Origin: Firmicutes bacterium UBA1702
Lineage (GTDB): Bacteria > Bacillota > Clostridia > Peptostreptococcales > Anaerovoracaceae
Direction: 5' to 3'
Assembly (NCBI GenBank): GCA_002320005.1
Contig: DCJK01000016.1
Span: 10,423-74,422, forward strand
Length of the DNA stretch: 64,000 nt
In this document: positions 52,071 through 61,561 of the stretch, in pieces
How positions within the stretch are numbered: the stretch's first letter is position 1
Layout: every line of letters starts with the position of its first letter
Translations under genes and position numbers: made by a program
Notes under the pieces: generated by a model
The model's database searches: none
Seen by the model: only the letters and a program-made list of their open reading frames with translations
Told to the model about the DNA's origin: nothing

Positions 52071-55000
52071 TGCTCAATATTTTTTACGGAAGAGAAAGCA
52101 TCGATAAAGAAAAATTCATATTCGACAATTTGCAGGAAAGAGCACTGATAATGGTGCCGGAGCAATATACCCTTGAGGCGGAAAGACAGGCTTTCCGCCA
52201 TCTTGGCGTATCTGCCCTTATGGATGTGGAAGTGGTTTCTGCTTCCAGTCTGGGAAGCAATGTTCTCAGAGAATGCGGCGGAGGCCGGAGAAACTTTATA
52301 AACAAATACGGCCGGCACATGCTTCTGTACAAAAGCGCCGCCCAAGAGAGGGAGAATCTTCAGGTCTTCAGGGGAATGGAAGAGAAAAATTCATTTCTTG
52401 ATGCGGTGAATAATTTTATTTCCGAGATGAAGCAGTATGACTGCTGTGCATCAGACCTGAAAGCCATGGCAGAAAGCTTCGGCGAAGACTCGTATACCTG
52501 CAGAAAACTCATGGACATATATCGTATATTCTCGGACTATGAGAGACAGATAGAAGGAAAATACACTGACTCAGAGGATTATATCGATCTGTTTCTCCAA
52601 AAGATGGATGAGTCGCAGCTGGTAAAGGGAAATCATATCTGGGTTTACGGCTTTGACAGCGTCGCCCCAAAAACCATGGCGCTGCTGGGAAAACTCATGA
52701 CAACAGCAGAGCAGGTAAATCTTGTTCTGACATGGGATGACGAAGCCCGTGACAAAGAGCTTTTTCAATTGACCGGAATTGTCATGGATAACGTGGTGAA
52801 ACTAGCAGAGACACTGGGGGTGCCATGGAAAAAAAGCAGAGTTCCTCAGGAATATCAGATAAAAGACCGTAAGGAATCCATCAGCCATATCGAAAAAGAA
52901 CTCTATGCCATGCCTGCATGCAGAGCTGCCAACAGCGACGGCATAACCCTGGTGGAGGCGGCAAACCTGTACAATGAAGCAGAAAGCGCTGCCGCATATG
53001 TCCTTCATCTGGTGAGGGACAAGGGACTCAGATTTCGGGACATCAGAGTGGTGTGCAATGACAGCGGTCGCAGAGGGGCAATAATTGAAAGAGTCTTTCA
53101 GGAATACGGAATTGAGATATTTTCAGATGCAAAAAGAGACATAATGTCCAACCCGCTGACGCAATACATTACATCGTTAATAAGCGTTGTAACTGAAAAA
53201 TACAGCACTCAGAGCCTTTTTGCCATGCTCAAATCGGGATTTGGCGATTTGACAGGAGAAGAACTCGCTTCTCTGGAGAACTACGGAATAAAATACAAAA
53301 TAAAAGGGACCATGTGGAAGAAGACCCTGCGAAGAGGAAAGGCAGAGTATGGAGAGGAAGGGCTGGCGGCTATGGAGGAACTCCGGCGGAGAGCTGTTGA
53401 AAAAGTACTCCCTCTTGAAGAACTTTTTAAAGCAGATGATACAGGCCGGTTTCTGAAAAGCTTCTACAACTATCTATGTGATGACCTGCAGCTGAGAGAA
53501 AAGACACTGGACTTTATAGCGCGTCAGGAAGAGAAGGAACTTTTTGATCTGGCAGATGAGACAGCCGCCATATGGGAAAGCCTCTCCGATATTCTCAATC
53601 AGATATACGAAATTATGGGAGATGACCCCTTTGAGGCGCATGCCTTTGAAGATATTTTCAGAACAGGGCTGTCTCAGGTTGAAATCGGTCTGCTGCCACC
53701 TACTGAAGATGGGCTTGTCATGGGAAATATACAGCGAAGCAGAAGCGGCAGGGTAAAAGCGCTGGTTGTAGTAGGCGCCAATGAAGGAGTCCTTCCTCAG
53801 GAGAGACCTTCCGGAGGCCTGTTCAGTGCCGAGGAAAGAGAAAGGTTCAGAGAGGACGGAAAGGAACTGTGCAAAGTGGATTCCGTCAGAACCATGGAAG
53901 AAAAGCTGGCCATTTACAGAACACTTTCGGCACCAACGGAATATCTGTGGATGAGCTGCAGCATGTCTGACGAAGAAGGAAACCAGCTTAAGCCGTCAGA
54001 AGTATTCCTGAAGATCAGGGAACTGTTTGAGGAAATTACAGTTGTAGAGGATGTCATTAACAGTCGGCAAGACAATATGCTGATTAACAGCTGCACTGCA
54101 GGGCTGAGAAATCTCAGCAGAGCCCTCGAGGCGTCTGCTGAAGGCAGACCACTGAGCCGGCAGTGGCAGGAAGCTCTCAGCTGGTTTGAGAAAAACAAGC
54201 CTCAAGAACTTAAACTGATAAGAGAAAGTATAGAGTTTACCGGAAAGCAGAACGCCATCGGAGAGGATATGGCGGCTGCGGTTTTCGGAAAGGAAGGTCA
54301 GAAGGAACTTTCCCTGAGTCCCTCCAGGATTGAGAAGTTCTCTAGATGTCCTTTTTCTCACATGGTTGCCTATGGCCTGAAGCCCGAGGAAAGGCGCGTA
54401 TATGAAGCGGCGCCCAGAGAAATAGGAGACATATATCATCGGTGCCTGATGAAACTCACAAAGGAACTCACAGAAGAAGGAAAGGAAATCACCGATCCGG
54501 AGTCGCCATGGATGACCGTGACACGTCAGGAATGCCGCAAAATAGTGGAAAAAGAAATAGAAGCCATTGCCGGAGAATACAAGGAAGGTCTTCTCAAGGC
54601 CGGTTCCGTTGAAGACTATCGCGGCAAGAGGCTGTCAGATATATGCAGCCGGGTGTGCTGGACAATAGTGGAACAGGTAAGAGCCGGGAACATAAAATCC
54701 ATGATGGCGGAAGTCCCTTTCGGCCGGAGAGGAACTCTGCCTCCGGTGGAAGTGGATACAGGAAAGGGAAAGGTTTACATCGAAGGAATTATAGACAGAG
54801 TGGATTATCTTCCGGATGACAGAGTCAAGATAATAGACTACAAAACAGGAAACGAGACCTTCAGCGTAAGCGAAGCGGCGGCCGGCTACAGACTGCAGCT
54901 GATGATGTATCTGCAAGCTGCCTGCACAAAAAACAGGAAACCTGCCGGCGTGTTCTATTTTAAAATAAAAGAGCCTATGGTGGACTTCTCTCAGAAAGAG

Positions 55001-55375
55001 CCGGACCGGGAAACCCTTGAGAAAGAGATCAGAAAGTCTTTCAGGTTGGACGGAGTCATGGTAGACGACCCGCAGATTATAAAAGATATAGCCGGAGAAT
55101 TTGAAGGCTTTTCGGAGATAGTTCCCATAAGAAATACAAAAGAAGGCATAAAAGATACAGGAAAAGAAGGACTGATGTCCCCGGAAGATTTCCATAAACT
55201 GCAGGAAGCAGTGGAAGAGAAAATAAAAGAGGCCGCAAAAAAACTCATGGAGGGAAATATAGAAGCTCACCCCATGAAAACCGCACAGACGTCAGCCTGT
55301 GCATATTGCAGCTACAAGGGGATATGCCGCTTCGACACGATATTTGAGGGATGCAGCTATAATATTGTAAGATGA
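52070..55375 (+). CDS. addB: AddB subunit of the AddAB helicase-nuclease
   Basis: A 1101-residue subunit for double-strand break repair and chi recognition. C-terminal RecB-type nuclease: VKIIDYKTGNETFSVSEAAAGYRLQLMMYL (split, about 921-950), with iron-sulfur cysteines CPFSHMVAYGL (near 762) and CAYCSYKGICRFDTIFEGC (near the end). MVPEQYTLEAERQAF is the family's N-terminal block. The N-terminal nucleotide loop is degenerate, YGRESIDKEKF where relatives have GRxGSGKT. addA is not the next gene; a GNAT follows. Translation is coupled to the HAD gene. Confidence 0.93.
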   Translation: MLNIFYGRESIDKEKFIFDNLQERALIMVPEQYTLEAERQAFRHLGVSALMDVEVVSASSLGSNVLRECGGGRRNFINKYGRHMLLYKSAAQERENLQVFRGMEEKNSFLDAVNNFISEMKQYDCCASDLKAMAESFGEDSYTCRKLMDIYRIFSDYERQIEGKYTDSEDYIDLFLQKMDESQLVKGNHIWVYGFDSVAPKTMALLGKLMTTAEQVNLVLTWDDEARDKELFQLTGIVMDNVVKLAETLGVPWKKSRVPQEYQIKDRKESISHIEKELYAMPACRAANSDGITLVEAANLYNEAESAAAYVLHLVRDKGLRFRDIRVVCNDSGRRGAIIERVFQEYGIEIFSDAKRDIMSNPLTQYITSLISVVTEKYSTQSLFAMLKSGFGDLTGEELASLENYGIKYKIKGTMWKKTLRRGKAEYGEEGLAAMEELRRRAVEKVLPLEELFKADDTGRFLKSFYNYLCDDLQLREKTLDFIARQEEKELFDLADETAAIWESLSDILNQIYEIMGDDPFEAHAFEDIFRTGLSQVEIGLLPPTEDGLVMGNIQRSRSGRVKALVVVGANEGVLPQERPSGGLFSAEERERFREDGKELCKVDSVRTMEEKLAIYRTLSAPTEYLWMSCSMSDEEGNQLKPSEVFLKIRELFEEITVVEDVINSRQDNMLINSCTAGLRNLSRALEASAEGRPLSRQWQEALSWFEKNKPQELKLIRESIEFTGKQNAIGEDMAAAVFGKEGQKELSLSPSRIEKFSRCPFSHMVAYGLKPEERRVYEAAPREIGDIYHRCLMKLTKELTEEGKEITDPESPWMTVTRQECRKIVEKEIEAIAGEYKEGLLKAGSVEDYRGKRLSDICSRVCWTIVEQVRAGNIKSMMAEVPFGRRGTLPPVEVDTGKGKVYIEGIIDRVDYLPDDRVKIIDYKTGNETFSVSEAAAGYRLQLMMYLQAACTKNRKPAGVFYFKIKEPMVDFSQKEPDRETLEKEIRKSFRLDGVMVDDPQIIKDIAGEFEGFSEIVPIRNTKEGIKDTGKEGLMSPEDFHKLQEAVEEKIKEAAKKLMEGNIEAHPMKTAQTSACAYCSYKGICRFDTIFEGCSYNIVR

Positions 55376-55386
55376 GGAGGAAAGAC

Positions 55387-55923
55387 ATGATTGAGACGAA
55401 AAACCTTATTATCAGAAAATCAGAATGGGGTGATCTGGAAGACTTTTACCGTTGGGAGCAGGATCCTGCAGTAACGGAGTTTTTCAGTATCAGAGACGGG
55501 CAGACTAAAGAAGAGGTTGTACGAAAATACGTTGCTGATGACGAGAATCCGGCGGCGGAGCAGTTTACCATAATGCTTAAGGAAAAGGACGATGCCAGAA
55601 GAATAGGCAGGATAGTTCTGGCTGACATCGAAAAAGGATGGAAAGCAGAGCTTTGGAGAATATACATAGCCGATACTGCCCTCAGAGGCAAGGGATACGG
55701 CAGAGAAGCCATGGAGGCCATAATGGAGTACTGCTTCTGTCAGCTTGGGCTGGAAAGACTGTATCTTGATCACTATACGGGAAATCCGGCGTCATATCTT
55801 TATCTCAGTCTGGGATTCATATATGAAGGCGTTCTCCGAAAAAACTGCCGCAAAAACGGGGTGCTTTATGACGTGCACCTGATGTCAATGCTCAAAGAGG
55901 AATATCTTCAGCGGGGCAAATAA
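55387..55923 (+). CDS. GNAT acetyltransferase
   Basis: A 178-residue RimJ/RimL-like N-acetyltransferase: LIIRKSEWGDLEDFYRWEQDPAV at the N-terminus (split, residues 7-29), acetyl-CoA loop YIADTALRGKGYGREAMEAI (about 97-116), and LYLDHYTGNPASYLYLSLGFIYEG (motif B). The start is ATG 55387 with GAGGAGG upstream, although the frame opens in the addB tail. It occupies the place where addA would be expected. The substrate is unknown. Confidence 0.85.
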   Translation: MIETKNLIIRKSEWGDLEDFYRWEQDPAVTEFFSIRDGQTKEEVVRKYVADDENPAAEQFTIMLKEKDDARRIGRIVLADIEKGWKAELWRIYIADTALRGKGYGREAMEAIMEYCFCQLGLERLYLDHYTGNPASYLYLSLGFIYEGVLRKNCRKNGVLYDVHLMSMLKEEYLQRGK

Positions 55924-55937
55924 TAATACTTGTTAAA

Positions 55938-55966
55938 TCAACAAAAATTATGTAAAATAATATAAT
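55938..55966 (+). promoter_or_regulatory. Promoter of deoD
   Basis: Perfect TATAAT (55961-55966) with a weak TCAACA at 55938-55943, 17-bp spacer, 42 bases before the ATG. Confidence 0.55.
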
Positions 55967-56008
55967 AGCGTAAATATCGGAAAAGAATAAAAAGAAAGGG
56001 GAATACTT

Positions 56009-56716
56009 ATGTCAAACATTCCTACACCTCATATAGAAGCTAAAGCAGGAGATTTTGCGGAAACCGTGCTGATGCCGGGAGATCCGCTGCGAGCCAGATT
56101 CATTGCCGAAAATTTCCTTGAAGATGCGCTGCTGGTAAACAATGTCAGAGGGATTCAGGGATATACAGGCACATACAAAGGTAAACGCGTGTCCGTTATG
56201 GCTTCCGGAATGGGCATGCCTTCAATTGCGATTTACTCCTACGAATTGTTCAACTTCTACGGAGTCAAAAATATAATACGTGTAGGCACTGCCGGTGTGG
56301 TTGACCCTTCTCTTAAAGTAAGAGATATAGTGATTGGAATGGGTGCGTGCACCAATTCCAACTATGCGGCGCAGTTCAGACTGCCGGGAACATATGCACC
56401 TATATGTTCATATCCGCTGATGAAAAAGGCCATAGAAGCTGCCGAAAAAATGGGTATTCAGCCAAAGGTAGGAAATCTTTATTCTTCGGATACCTTCTAC
56501 GATGATGCCGCAAGCCTTGCCCAGTGGCAGAAAATGGGAGTGCTGGCTACTGAGATGGAGGCAGCTGCCCTTTATATGAATGCAGCAAGAGCAGGTAAGA
56601 ATGCGCTGGCCATAGTGACAATTTCCGACAACCCTTTCACAGGCGAAGCAACGACTTCCGAAGAAAGACAAAAGACCTTCACTGCAATGATGGAAATTGC
56701 TCTTGAAATAGCATAA
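56009..56716 (+). CDS. deoD: Purine-nucleoside phosphorylase, DeoD type
   Basis: A 235-residue hexameric phosphorylase splitting (deoxy)purine nucleosides with phosphate. TVLMPGDPLRARFIAENFL (about 19-37) is the phosphate-binding N-terminal motif, VMASGMGMPSIAIYSYEL and RVGTAGVVDPSLKVRDIV follow, and EMEAAALYMNAAR plus TISDNPFTGEATTSEER carry the nucleoside- and base-binding residues (the Asp in SDN). AAAGGGGA precedes the ATG. The next gene, an Orr-like racemase, begins 44 bases after. Confidence 0.96.
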   Translation: MSNIPTPHIEAKAGDFAETVLMPGDPLRARFIAENFLEDALLVNNVRGIQGYTGTYKGKRVSVMASGMGMPSIAIYSYELFNFYGVKNIIRVGTAGVVDPSLKVRDIVIGMGACTNSNYAAQFRLPGTYAPICSYPLMKKAIEAAEKMGIQPKVGNLYSSDTFYDDAASLAQWQKMGVLATEMEAAALYMNAARAGKNALAIVTISDNPFTGEATTSEERQKTFTAMMEIALEIA

Positions 56717-56760
56717 ACAGACAAAAATACGAGGCATAAAAAGCAAGGAGAGAATATAAA

Positions 56761-57849
56761 ATGGAAAACAGATACCCAAGACTCGAAATAAATCTGGCAC
56801 ATCTTCAGCATAATGTTTCAAAAATAGTTGAAAAGTGCGGCGGACGCGGCATACAGGTGGCAGGCGTAATCAAAGGAGCCACAGGACTGCCGGAAGTTGC
56901 AAAAGCTTTTGACAAGGGTGGCGCTGCAATGATAGCCTCCTCCAGGCTGGAGCAGATAGAGGATGCCATAGATGCAGGAATCGAAAAGCCTATGATGCTT
57001 ATCAGAGTACCTATGCTCAGCGAAGTAAAGGATGTTATAAGGCTCACAGACATCAGCCTTAACAGTGAATTTGAGGTTATCAAAGCTCTCAACGAAGAAG
57101 CCAGAAGACAGGGCAAGCTGCATAAGGTGATTCTTATGGCAGACATGGGTGATCTGAGAGAAGGATACTGGGACAAAGACGAAATAGTTGATGTTGCCGA
57201 ATACATCGAGAACAAGATGATCAACATACAACTGGTGGGAGTAGGAACAAATCTCGGATGTTACGGCTCCATATCACCTACAGCCGAAAAGCTTGAAGAG
57301 CTGGTGGAAGTTGCCGAAAAAATAGAAGCAAGATTGGGACGTGAACTGGAGTACATATCCGGAGGAGCAACCAGCAGCCTTATGAGAGTATGGGACGGAG
57401 ATATCCCTAAGAGAATAAATCTGCTGAGAGTAGGCGAAGGAATCCTTCTGGCCCGTGACCTTGATGTGTTCTACGGATACGATATGTCCGAGCTTTATCA
57501 GGACATATTCCGTCTGAAAGCCGAGGTCATAGAGCTTAAGAATAAGCCGTCCTATCCGGTGGGAACCATTACCGTAGACGCTTTCGGACACACTCCGGAA
57601 TACATTGACAGGGGCATGCGCAAGAGAGCACTGCTGGCCATGGGCAAGGTTGACTACGGTGATCCGGGAGAACTCCTTCCGATGGAAAAGGGAATTGAAG
57701 TGCTGGGAGCATCCAGTGACCACACTATCATAGACGTTGAAGACGCTGAAAGAGATTATAAAGTCGGCGATATAATGACCTTTGATGTATGCTACGCTAC
57801 AGTGGTATACCTGACAAACTGCCGAAATGTAAATATTGCATATGTATAA
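56761..57849 (+). CDS. Second ornithine racemase-like PLP protein
   Basis: A 362-residue alanine-racemase-fold protein, the same length as Orr at 15025-16113 and alignable throughout (PRLEINLAHLQHNV vs PRLVIDLKKLKSNL; MADMGDLREGY vs MIDLGDLREGI; YISGGATSS vs MVSGGNSSS; TVDAFGHTPEYIDRGM vs GVDAFGQKPYYEDRGI). The PLP lysine is K38 in AGVIKGATG. It lies away from the ornithine operon, between deoD and greA, with AAGGAGAG before the ATG. It may racemise ornithine constitutively or act on another amino acid such as lysine or arginine. Confidence 0.85.
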   Translation: MENRYPRLEINLAHLQHNVSKIVEKCGGRGIQVAGVIKGATGLPEVAKAFDKGGAAMIASSRLEQIEDAIDAGIEKPMMLIRVPMLSEVKDVIRLTDISLNSEFEVIKALNEEARRQGKLHKVILMADMGDLREGYWDKDEIVDVAEYIENKMINIQLVGVGTNLGCYGSISPTAEKLEELVEVAEKIEARLGRELEYISGGATSSLMRVWDGDIPKRINLLRVGEGILLARDLDVFYGYDMSELYQDIFRLKAEVIELKNKPSYPVGTITVDAFGHTPEYIDRGMRKRALLAMGKVDYGDPGELLPMEKGIEVLGASSDHTIIDVEDAERDYKVGDIMTFDVCYATVVYLTNCRNVNIAYV

Positions 57850-57887
57850 ACAGGAAGCAGAATAAAAGCTGAAAGGAGACAGTAGAT

Positions 57888-58361
57888 ATGTCAGAAGAAA
57901 TTCTGTTGACCCAGGAGGGTTATGACAAAATTGTTGCAGAGCATGAAGAACTGGTGTCTGTAAAAAGAAAAGAGGTTTCCGAAAGACTTAAAGAAGCCAT
58001 CTCCTATGGAGATTTGTCGGAAAACTCCGAGTATGATTCTGCAAAAAACGAACAGGCAGAGCTTGAAGAAAGAATACTCAAGCTTGAAAATATGATCCGC
58101 AAAGCCAAAATCATAAACGAGGAAGAAATGACTATAGACAGAGTCAGCGTCGGCCTCAAGGTAAAAGTAAAGGATATGAAGTCCGGCGATGAGATGGAAT
58201 TCAGCATTGTAGGCTCCACCGAAGCAGATCCTTTTGCCGCAAAAATATCCAACGAATCTGAGGTAGGCAAGAACCTTCTCGGAAAACAGAAAGGTGAAGT
58301 TGTGGACATCGTGGTTCCTGACGGACTTTTAAGCTACAAGATAATAGATATAACAAAATAG
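57888..58361 (+). CDS. greA: Transcription elongation factor GreA
   Basis: A 157-residue factor that stimulates transcript cleavage in backtracked RNA polymerase. The N-terminal coiled coil (1-75) includes AISYGDLSENSEYDSAKNEQ with the acidic tip (D and E residues) that enters the secondary channel; the C-terminal FKBP-like domain ends NLLGKQKGEVVDIVVPDGLLSYKI. Length is standard. AAAGGAG lies before the ATG; lysS follows after 40 bases, a common pairing. Confidence 0.97.
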   Translation: MSEEILLTQEGYDKIVAEHEELVSVKRKEVSERLKEAISYGDLSENSEYDSAKNEQAELEERILKLENMIRKAKIINEEEMTIDRVSVGLKVKVKDMKSGDEMEFSIVGSTEADPFAAKISNESEVGKNLLGKQKGEVVDIVVPDGLLSYKIIDITK

Positions 58362-58401
58362 ATAATAAAGAACAGATGTATTAGAGAGAGGAAATTGTAA
58401 G

Positions 58402-59949
58402 ATGAGTATGGAAGATACAAGGGATAATATGATCCCCGAGCCCGAAGAAAATACGGAAGAAAATTTAAACGAACTGCGAAGAATCAGAAGAGAAAAGCTC
58501 AAAGCGCTGCAGGAAGCCGGCAGAAACCCTTTCCTTGAGGAAAAATGGGAAGTTACAGCCCACAGCATGGACATAAAAGAGAATTTTGATGCCATGGAGG
58601 ATCAGGAGGTTTCATGTGCAGGCAGAATTATGGCCTTCAGAAATATGGGAAAGGCTTCATTTATTGACATTCAGGACAAGCAGGGAAGAATCCAGTGCTA
58701 TGTAAGAAGAGATGCCATAGGCGAAGAAGAGTATGACTGGTTCAAGAGCTATGACATAGGAGACATAATCGGAGTAGAAGGAACCGTATTCAAGACAAAA
58801 CACGGAGAGGTATCCATAAAAGTTCAGAAAGTGGTTCTGCTGACCAAGTCGCTGCAGATTCTGCCTGACAAATGGCACGGTCTCAAAGATCAGGACCTCA
58901 GATATCGTCAGCGTTATGTAGACCTGATTGTAAACCCTGAAGTAAGAGAAACTTTTATCAAGCGTGCAAAGATCATCAAAGAAATAAAAAGAGTTCTTGA
59001 AGAAGATTACGGTTATCTGGAAGTTGATACTCCTATTCTGACAACAATAGCGGGCGGAGCCAATGCAAGACCTTTCAATACCCATCACAACACACTGAAT
59101 CTGGACATGAAGCTGCGTATTTCCAATGAGCTCTATCTGAAGAGACTTATTGTAGGCGGACTTGACAGAGTATACGAAATGGGAAAGATGTTCCGTAACG
59201 AAGGCATGGACAGAAATCACAACCCTGAATTCACCAGCATGGAATGCTATATGGCCTACGGTGACATGGAAAGCGTTATGGATGTAACTGAGCAGATTAT
59301 TTACAAGGCCGCCATTGCCGTAAACGGAACGCCTGTAATCACTTATCAGGGAAAACAGTTTGATGTGACTCCACCATGGAGAAGACTGGATATGACGGAC
59401 GCCGTAAAGGAAATTACAGGCGTTGATTTCCACAAGATTGACAGCGACGAAGACGCAAGAGCTGCGGCCATCACCTACGGTATGAATGAAGAAGATGTGA
59501 AAGAATGGACCCGCGGCAAGATAATCGCCGAAATGTTTGAAGAGTATTGCGAAGATGTTCCGGGATATCTGGACGGACCTGTTTTCGTTGTGGGTCACCC
59601 TGTTGAAGTATCTCCGCTTTCAAAGAGAGACCCTAAAGACCCGAGAATCACCAGAAGATTCGAAGGATATATCAACGGCTGGGAAGTATGTAACGCCTTC
59701 TCCGAACTTAATGACCCTATCGACCAGTATGAGAGATTTGCAGAACAGCAGCATCAGCTGGACTGCGGAATAGATGATGAAGCTCATCCGATGGATCTTG
59801 ACTTTGTCAATGCTCTTGAGATAGGCCTGCCGCCTACCGGAGGACTGGGAGTGGGAATAGACAGGGTCATAATGCTGATCTGTGACGCACCGAGCATCAG
59901 AGATATAATCCTCTTCCCCACAATGAAGTCCTTACCGAACGACAAGTAA
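58402..59949 (+). CDS. lysS: Lysyl-tRNA synthetase, class II
   Basis: A 515-residue synthetase. The anticodon-binding OB domain (about 60-165, VSCAGRIMAFRNMGKASFIDIQD) is followed by the class II core: motif 1 around FIKRAKIIKEIKRVL, motif 2 FRNEGMDRNHNPEFTSMECY and motif 3 GLGVGIDRVIMLI. AGAGAGG precedes the ATG. The N-terminal 25 residues (MSMEDTRDNMIPEPEEN...) are an acidic extension common in clostridial enzymes. It is the last housekeeping gene before the mobile-element region. Confidence 0.97.
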   Translation: MSMEDTRDNMIPEPEENTEENLNELRRIRREKLKALQEAGRNPFLEEKWEVTAHSMDIKENFDAMEDQEVSCAGRIMAFRNMGKASFIDIQDKQGRIQCYVRRDAIGEEEYDWFKSYDIGDIIGVEGTVFKTKHGEVSIKVQKVVLLTKSLQILPDKWHGLKDQDLRYRQRYVDLIVNPEVRETFIKRAKIIKEIKRVLEEDYGYLEVDTPILTTIAGGANARPFNTHHNTLNLDMKLRISNELYLKRLIVGGLDRVYEMGKMFRNEGMDRNHNPEFTSMECYMAYGDMESVMDVTEQIIYKAAIAVNGTPVITYQGKQFDVTPPWRRLDMTDAVKEITGVDFHKIDSDEDARAAAITYGMNEEDVKEWTRGKIIAEMFEEYCEDVPGYLDGPVFVVGHPVEVSPLSKRDPKDPRITRRFEGYINGWEVCNAFSELNDPIDQYERFAEQQHQLDCGIDDEAHPMDLDFVNALEIGLPPTGGLGVGIDRVIMLICDAPSIRDIILFPTMKSLPNDK

Positions 59950-60156
59950 GAAAACCCCAGTATTTATGCGGGTTTCGGGACTTTCCAAACCGAATAAATT
60001 TACCTCTTTACACCAAATTTACACCAATCGGTGCTAAAAACGGTGCAGAGACTAAAAAATCGCATAATTTACGGAATGAATGGGCAGTCCCATAGTGGGA
60101 TTGCCCATTTCTAATAAAGGATACATTCGTATCTGAGTGCAAAAGGAATGTTTATT
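59950..60156. other. Junction region after lysS (possible attachment site)
   Basis: No gene is seen. It has a weak inverted pair AACCCC/GGGTTT (59953-59975) and tandem TTTACACC words (60008-60030) of the sort found near tyrosine-recombinase attachment sites. GC content and style change here. Suggestive only. Confidence 0.35.
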
Positions 60157-60762
60157 ATGGAATTAAGTGAAAAATTACAAGAGTTGAGGAAAGAAAAAGG
60201 ACTCACGCAGGAAGAACTTGCGGAAGCGTTATTTGTGTCTCGCACTGCAATTTCTAAGTGGGAATCCGGCAGAGGAGTTCCCAATATCGAGTCATTAAAA
60301 GCAATTTCAAAGTTTTTTTCAGTGTCAATAGATGAGTTATTGTCCGGTGAAGAAATACTTAAAATTGCTGACGAGGATAATAAGCAAAAGGAAAAACATA
60401 CAAGAGACTTAGTGTTTGGTTTACTCGATTGCAGTTTGATTATGTTTCTGTTTCTGCCTTTCTTTGGACAAAAGGGTGATGAGATTATAAAAGAGGTATC
60501 TTTACTTTCGCTGACAGGTACCCCGCAGTATATCAAAATACCGTATTTAATTATTGTATTTGGAATTGTACTTACAGGTGTTTTGCTTCTCGCTCTACAA
60601 AATTATGAAGCAGTGTTTTGGTTGAAACACAAACATCAAATATCCATTGTGTTAAGCACAGTTGCTACAATAGAATTTATGATAACACTTCAACCTTATG
60701 CAGCCTTTTTCACTTTTGTTTTCTTGGCGATAAAGTCTCTGATGCTGATAAAATGGCGATGA
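60157..60762 (+). CDS. XRE-family regulator with membrane tail
   Basis: A 201-residue protein with an N-terminal Cro/CI HTH (LQELRKEKGLTQEELAEALFVSRTAISKWESGRG, split over residues 7-40) and three to four C-terminal membrane helices (LLDCSLIMFLFLPFF, YLIIVFGIVLTGVLLLAL, ISIVLSTVATIEFMITL, AAFFTFVFLAIKSLML). The start is ATG 60157 (AAAGGAATG site), not the ATG three codons earlier. Such HTH-membrane proteins are frequent in Firmicutes mobile DNA; how the membrane part controls DNA binding is not known. The PAP2 gene follows in the same direction. Confidence 0.85.
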   Translation: MELSEKLQELRKEKGLTQEELAEALFVSRTAISKWESGRGVPNIESLKAISKFFSVSIDELLSGEEILKIADEDNKQKEKHTRDLVFGLLDCSLIMFLFLPFFGQKGDEIIKEVSLLSLTGTPQYIKIPYLIIVFGIVLTGVLLLALQNYEAVFWLKHKHQISIVLSTVATIEFMITLQPYAAFFTFVFLAIKSLMLIKWR

Positions 60763-60870
60763 TACGAAGCGTGTCGCCAATGTGACGGTGAAATTCTTTT
60801 CATTTTTATTCATTCCGCCTATATTGTAAACAGGCGAAAGCCAAATAATTATGGCAAAGGATTGATAAAA

Positions 60871-61536
60871 ATGAAAAAAGAAAAAAGTCAAAAAGTATTG
60901 CTTTCAGGAATAGCAATGGTAGTGTTATTTATTTTGTGGACAGTGGCAATAAGCCTTATTGATGTTCAGCCCATCGGGCCACAAAACTCTTCTGTTGGAT
61001 TTGCAACCTTGAACGGCTTTATCCACAGCCTGACAGGTGTGCATATGGCAATATATACCGTTACGGACTGGTTAGGACTGATACCGCTTTGCTTTATTTT
61101 GGGATTTGCGTTGCTTGGACTTATACAGCTTATTAAAAGAAAAAGCTTATTCAAGGTCGATTCCAGTATTTTGGTGTTGGGAGCATTCTATATTGTTGTA
61201 ATGGCGGCATATTTGTTTTTTGAATTTTATGTTGTCAATTACCGCCCGGTATTGATTAACGGTTTTCTTGAAGCTTCGTATCCATCATCGACAACCTTGC
61301 TTGTTATGTGTGTTATGCCGACAGCTGTTATGCAGCTAAACAGTAGAATTAGAAATACAAAAATGAAAAGAGCATTTGCCTTTGCTTTAATTGCATTTAC
61401 TGCTTTTATGGTAATTGGCAGGTTGATATCCGGTGTTCATTGGATTACTGATATTATTGGCGGGGCAATTTTAAGTGCGGGTTTAGTGATGATTTATTAT
61501 AGTGTAACCACTCTTATTGCCCGACAGGAAAGATAA
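60871..61536 (+). CDS. PAP2-family membrane phosphatase-like protein
   Basis: A 221-residue membrane protein with six predicted helices. PAP2 motifs: YRPVLINGF for motif 1 (Arg-Pro present, the Lys replaced by an upstream Tyr/Asn region), YPSSTT where motif 2 is usually PSGHT, so the acid His is missing, and GRLISGVHWITDIIGG as motif 3 with the nucleophile His and Asp intact. It probably acts on lipid phosphates or pyrophosphates if active. ATG 60871 with AAAGGA is chosen over a TTG nine bases earlier. Confidence 0.82.
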   Translation: MKKEKSQKVLLSGIAMVVLFILWTVAISLIDVQPIGPQNSSVGFATLNGFIHSLTGVHMAIYTVTDWLGLIPLCFILGFALLGLIQLIKRKSLFKVDSSILVLGAFYIVVMAAYLFFEFYVVNYRPVLINGFLEASYPSSTTLLVMCVMPTAVMQLNSRIRNTKMKRAFAFALIAFTAFMVIGRLISGVHWITDIIGGAILSAGLVMIYYSVTTLIARQER

Positions 61537-61561
61537 AATTCTAACTGAGGAATCACTTATT

